A stretch of DNA of 43,165 nucleotides from a virus. The translations under genes and the position numbers were made by a program. The notes under the pieces were generated by a model that saw nothing but the letters and a program-made list of their open reading frames with translations, ran no database searches and had not been told where the DNA came from. Within the stretch, counting starts at the first letter, position 1. Each line of letters begins with the position of its first letter. Where the stretch lies: positions 1-43,165 of the IMG/VR virus record IMGVR_UViG_3300005527_000096, one strand, 5' to 3'. Shown here in pieces: positions 40,814-43,165 of this stretch.

Positions 40814-42229
40814 TCACTGGGTTAAGTCATAGAAGGTAATACAGCCAACCCCATCGCCGGTTGTAGCGCCAGCAATCGTTCGGACGCCCAAAGTATAGAT
40901 GTCGCTAACGTTCGTCAGGGATACACCAAGTTGCTGATCCCAGTTAAACCCGGTAGGAGCCGTCGTGTCTGCTTGGCCTCCGCCACCCGAACTGGCAACG
41001 TAACCGGTCTGAACAATTGTGCCTGCCGTGGCAATCGCCGTAGCCGCAACATCAAACTCAACGTTGGCATCAGAAGGAACAGTTGCCGCCCAAGTGGCTC
41101 CCGTAAGGACGGGGTTTTTAATCAGCGCAATCTCGTAGTCTTGCAGCGTGGTCGGCTGAAACTGTATACGGTTTGGAAGCACCACCGCGCCCAGAGCCGT
41201 CGAAGCCAGCCGGATCGAGACAACTGGGAGGAAGTTGGCCGCCGTGTTTATGGTGCCAAGCACCGTTGTCCGCCTTGCAACGTGCTCAATTGATGTGGCC
41301 TCAAAGCCTCCTTCGGATATTACCGACGAGCAAATCTGCGTGAGCGTAGCGGCAACTGCTGCCGTTGTAGTAGTGATTTCGTAGCGAATAGGCAATATAG
41401 CAGTGGTCATGTAGACCGTCGTGCCGAAGACGTTGGCGGTATTAAATGTATGACAAAGGACGTATTGCCCATTAATAATGAAGCCGCACCGGACTGAACC
41501 GACACCAAGCCACTCAAAGTCCATCCACAAGATCTGTGGGTGGGTCAGGTCAAGCGTGTATCCAGAGGTGCCAGTACCGTCTAGTTTGTCGCCATTCCAG
41601 TCTGCTTGATTAACAAATCGTGCATCACTTGGCGTGCCAGAAGTGTTTGAACGCAATACGAGCGCATTAACCCCTCCGGTACGACGGAAGAACAGCCCGT
41701 TTTGGGTATTAAAGTACCCAACACTTTGATTAAGGTTGGCAGAAGTGCCGTTGTCCATCTGAAAGGTTGCTAGAACCAACAGGCTTTTCCCCGGCTGATA
41801 CAGCATATTGCGAAAGGACTGACGTACCACAGACCCAACGCCACCACCCGTCACAGCCAGACTAACGCTGGACTGATTGGTATTAAATGTCGATGTCCCA
41901 GTACCAGATGTAGAAGTGCTAAATTGATTGTCAGCAGCGTAACGGCTTTGGCTGTCAAATAGGCTGTAGGGTTCGCTCACACGCAAACGCCCAAAAGCAT
42001 CTACGTTAGTGCCGCCTATCGAAATTGGTAATGGGGTCATATTTCCCTCGCAAGCCGTTCCATTTAGTATGCCTGCTACGGCATTTTGAAAGTTGTCAAT
42101 CTGGTTGAAGTACAGCCGCAAAACCCTAATAAGGTCTGTTGCATACTTTTGGTCGTACTCAACAGGCGGCACCGGTAGGGCAGGTGCAACGAAGGTCTTT
42201 TGAATATCATTATCAACACAGATGGTCAT
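40814..42229 (-). CDS. Virion structural protein (471 aa)
   Basis: The protein is beta-rich (Thr, Ser, Gly, Val), with N-terminal VLRLYFNQIDNFQNAVAGI helix and GTNVDAFGRLRVSEPYSLFDSQ, which I recognise from phage structural proteins of tail or baseplate type. No enzymatic motif is present. Its start overlaps the upstream tail gene's stop (ATGA). The gene is 31 bp before the next ORF. A tail or neck role is likely; a receptor-binding role is possible but unproven. Confidence 0.6.
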   Translation of the reverse strand: MTICVDNDIQKTFVAPALPVPPVEYDQKYATDLIRVLRLYFNQIDNFQNAVAGILNGTACEGNMTPLPISIGGTNVDAFGRLRVSEPYSLFDSQSRYAADNQFSTSTSGTGTSTFNTNQSSVSLAVTGGGVGSVVRQSFRNMLYQPGKSLLVLATFQMDNGTSANLNQSVGYFNTQNGLFFRRTGGVNALVLRSNTSGTPSDARFVNQADWNGDKLDGTGTSGYTLDLTHPQILWMDFEWLGVGSVRCGFIINGQYVLCHTFNTANVFGTTVYMTTAILPIRYEITTTTAAVAATLTQICSSVISEGGFEATSIEHVARRTTVLGTINTAANFLPVVSIRLASTALGAVVLPNRIQFQPTTLQDYEIALIKNPVLTGATWAATVPSDANVEFDVAATAIATAGTIVQTGYVASSGGGGQADTTAPTGFNWDQQLGVSLTNVSDIYTLGVRTIAGATTGDGVGCITFYDLTQ

Positions 42230-43165
42230 CGTTTACCGTCCGGTCTACCATCAAGTCTTGGCGTACCTAACTGCCACTGCACATTTAAGTCTTCGGATTG
42301 AATCTTAAACCCCATCTGACGGGCACGGGCACGGATAAATACCTGATCGGTGTACTGCTCAATCGGCACCGTGGTAGATCGGGTAACTGATGGGTTATTG
42401 GTTGTTTTGTAGTTTGACCCCGGGAAGTTCCGTGGCCTCATCGTCATGTACACGAGAGGGCTTGTTGCCGTAGACCCCTCAAAGTTAATATCAGGGATGA
42501 TCCTTTTGATAAGTATGAATTGATCGCCATCTACTAAATCAATGTCGTTGGTCTGCACATAGGATGTCATTGGCAAGGTATCGTCGTTCGTGCCCTGCTC
42601 ATGGTTATAGACGTAGTTCCCACCAACCGCCTGCGGATACTGACGTAGAGGCGTGTCAAGCCAAGCCGTGCGATTAATAGAGCCGTAGTACCAAATACGC
42701 TCCATGTAGTTATAGATCACGTAACTATCATTTACACCGGAGTTCTGGCTTGGGTAGAACCACCAAATCTCATGCCAGCCTTCGTTCGTGCCACATACAA
42801 CCTGAGCCGCTTGGTTGTAGTTAAAGTTGTTAAATACAAAGTTCCGCAGGGTGCAAGGCAGTGTCTCGACTCGGCCTGAGTAGGCATAGAACTTATCCTG
42901 TCCCATCCAGTAAGTCACGTTGTTAGCCGTAATGCAAGCCCTTGGGGACATGATTGAGGTGTTGTCAGCCAACTCCTGCAACGCAAACACATCTGTTGTA
43001 CCTGTAAATTGGAACGAATACAGGTGTGAGTCAGTAAATACTAACGTCTCCTGCCGGGTAGGTAGCGCCCTGATAATCCTTGATCCGCGAGATACTCGGA
43101 TAAAACCTGCGGAATTTGTCGCGGCTGGCGCCCAGTTAACAGGATCATCCTGATTAGCCCACCTA
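42226..43165 (-). CDS. Tail nozzle-like structural protein, partial (right edge)
   Basis: The frame is open from the right edge to the stop at 42226, about 312 residues; its start lies outside the window. Inside it are RALPTRQETLVFTDSHLYSF, FQFTGTTDVFALQELADNTS, then VTYWMGQDKFYAYSGRVETL and an EGWHEIWWFYPSQ segment. This repeated beta-propeller-like pattern is typical of podovirus tail nozzle proteins (T7 gp12 / P22 gp10 functional type) in environmental phages. The assignment is from recognition of the overall pattern and context. Confidence 0.6.
   Translation of the reverse strand, partial: RWANQDDPVNWAPAATNSAGFIRVSRGSRIIRALPTRQETLVFTDSHLYSFQFTGTTDVFALQELADNTSIMSPRACITANNVTYWMGQDKFYAYSGRVETLPCTLRNFVFNNFNYNQAAQVVCGTNEGWHEIWWFYPSQNSGVNDSYVIYNYMERIWYYGSINRTAWLDTPLRQYPQAVGGNYVYNHEQGTNDDTLPMTSYVQTNDIDLVDGDQFILIKRIIPDINFEGSTATSPLVYMTMRPRNFPGSNYKTTNNPSVTRSTTVPIEQYTDQVFIRARARQMGFKIQSEDLNVQWQLGTPRLDGRPDGKR

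Overview
This window is the bulk of a tailed double-stranded DNA phage genome (podovirus-like, environmental type), not host chromosome. The evidence is a complete head-packaging block (small and large terminase, a long P22-type portal, a GroES-like co-chaperonin, scaffold, decoration-like protein and major capsid protein), an internal-virion/tail block, and a phage replication block (family A DNA polymerase, primase fused to a DUF927-type ATPase, SNF2 helicase, VRR-NUC and Cas4-like nucleases). Genes are packed with 1-20 bp overlaps and mostly AGGAG-type ribosome binding sites, and several promoters look like sigma70. The host cannot be named from the sequence. I recognise no integrase, lysis gene or tail fibre; the genome is probably incomplete here.

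Layout. Positions 1-7666 (minus strand) run terS, terL, portal, a small ORF, GroES-like, scaffold, a 149-aa virion ORF, a decoration-like protein and the major capsid protein, which leaves the left edge. Positions 7667-8081 are a G/C-run-rich non-coding stretch with the late promoter and a G-quadruplex-type motif. Positions 8082-9584 (minus) hold two divergent paralogues of unknown function, each with its own promoter, operator-like palindrome and terminator. Positions 9585-10270 are a control region with about fourteen copies of the 7-mer AWTGTTC/GAACAWT, a strong rightward promoter and two palindromes. Positions 10271-17006 (plus) are an early operon of small proteins followed by a MoxR-type AAA+ ATPase and its VWA/metallopeptidase partner; it closes at a terminator that is itself a copy of the palindrome. 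Positions 17176-28378 (plus) are the replication and nuclease genes. A convergent, hairpin-rich junction at 28379-28483 separates these from 28484-43165 (minus): a 2738-residue multidomain virion protein, three further internal-virion-like proteins, a structural protein and a partial tail nozzle-like protein entering from the right edge.

The structural operon runs off the left edge at the capsid gene and re-enters at the right edge with a tail gene, in the same direction. The simplest reading is a circular or circularly permuted genome with one leftward late operon cut by the window boundaries.

Most notable: (1) a dispersed palindrome GAC-N3-CTGAC-N5-GTCAG-N3-GTC, eight copies confined to 8.8-17.1 kb, which looks like a phage regulon or structural element; (2) the iteron-like array in the control region; (3) the giant protein combining GNAT, GHKL-ATPase and two zincin motifs; (4) the MoxR/VWA cassette; (5) the duplicated leftward cassettes with a shared 25-bp repeat.
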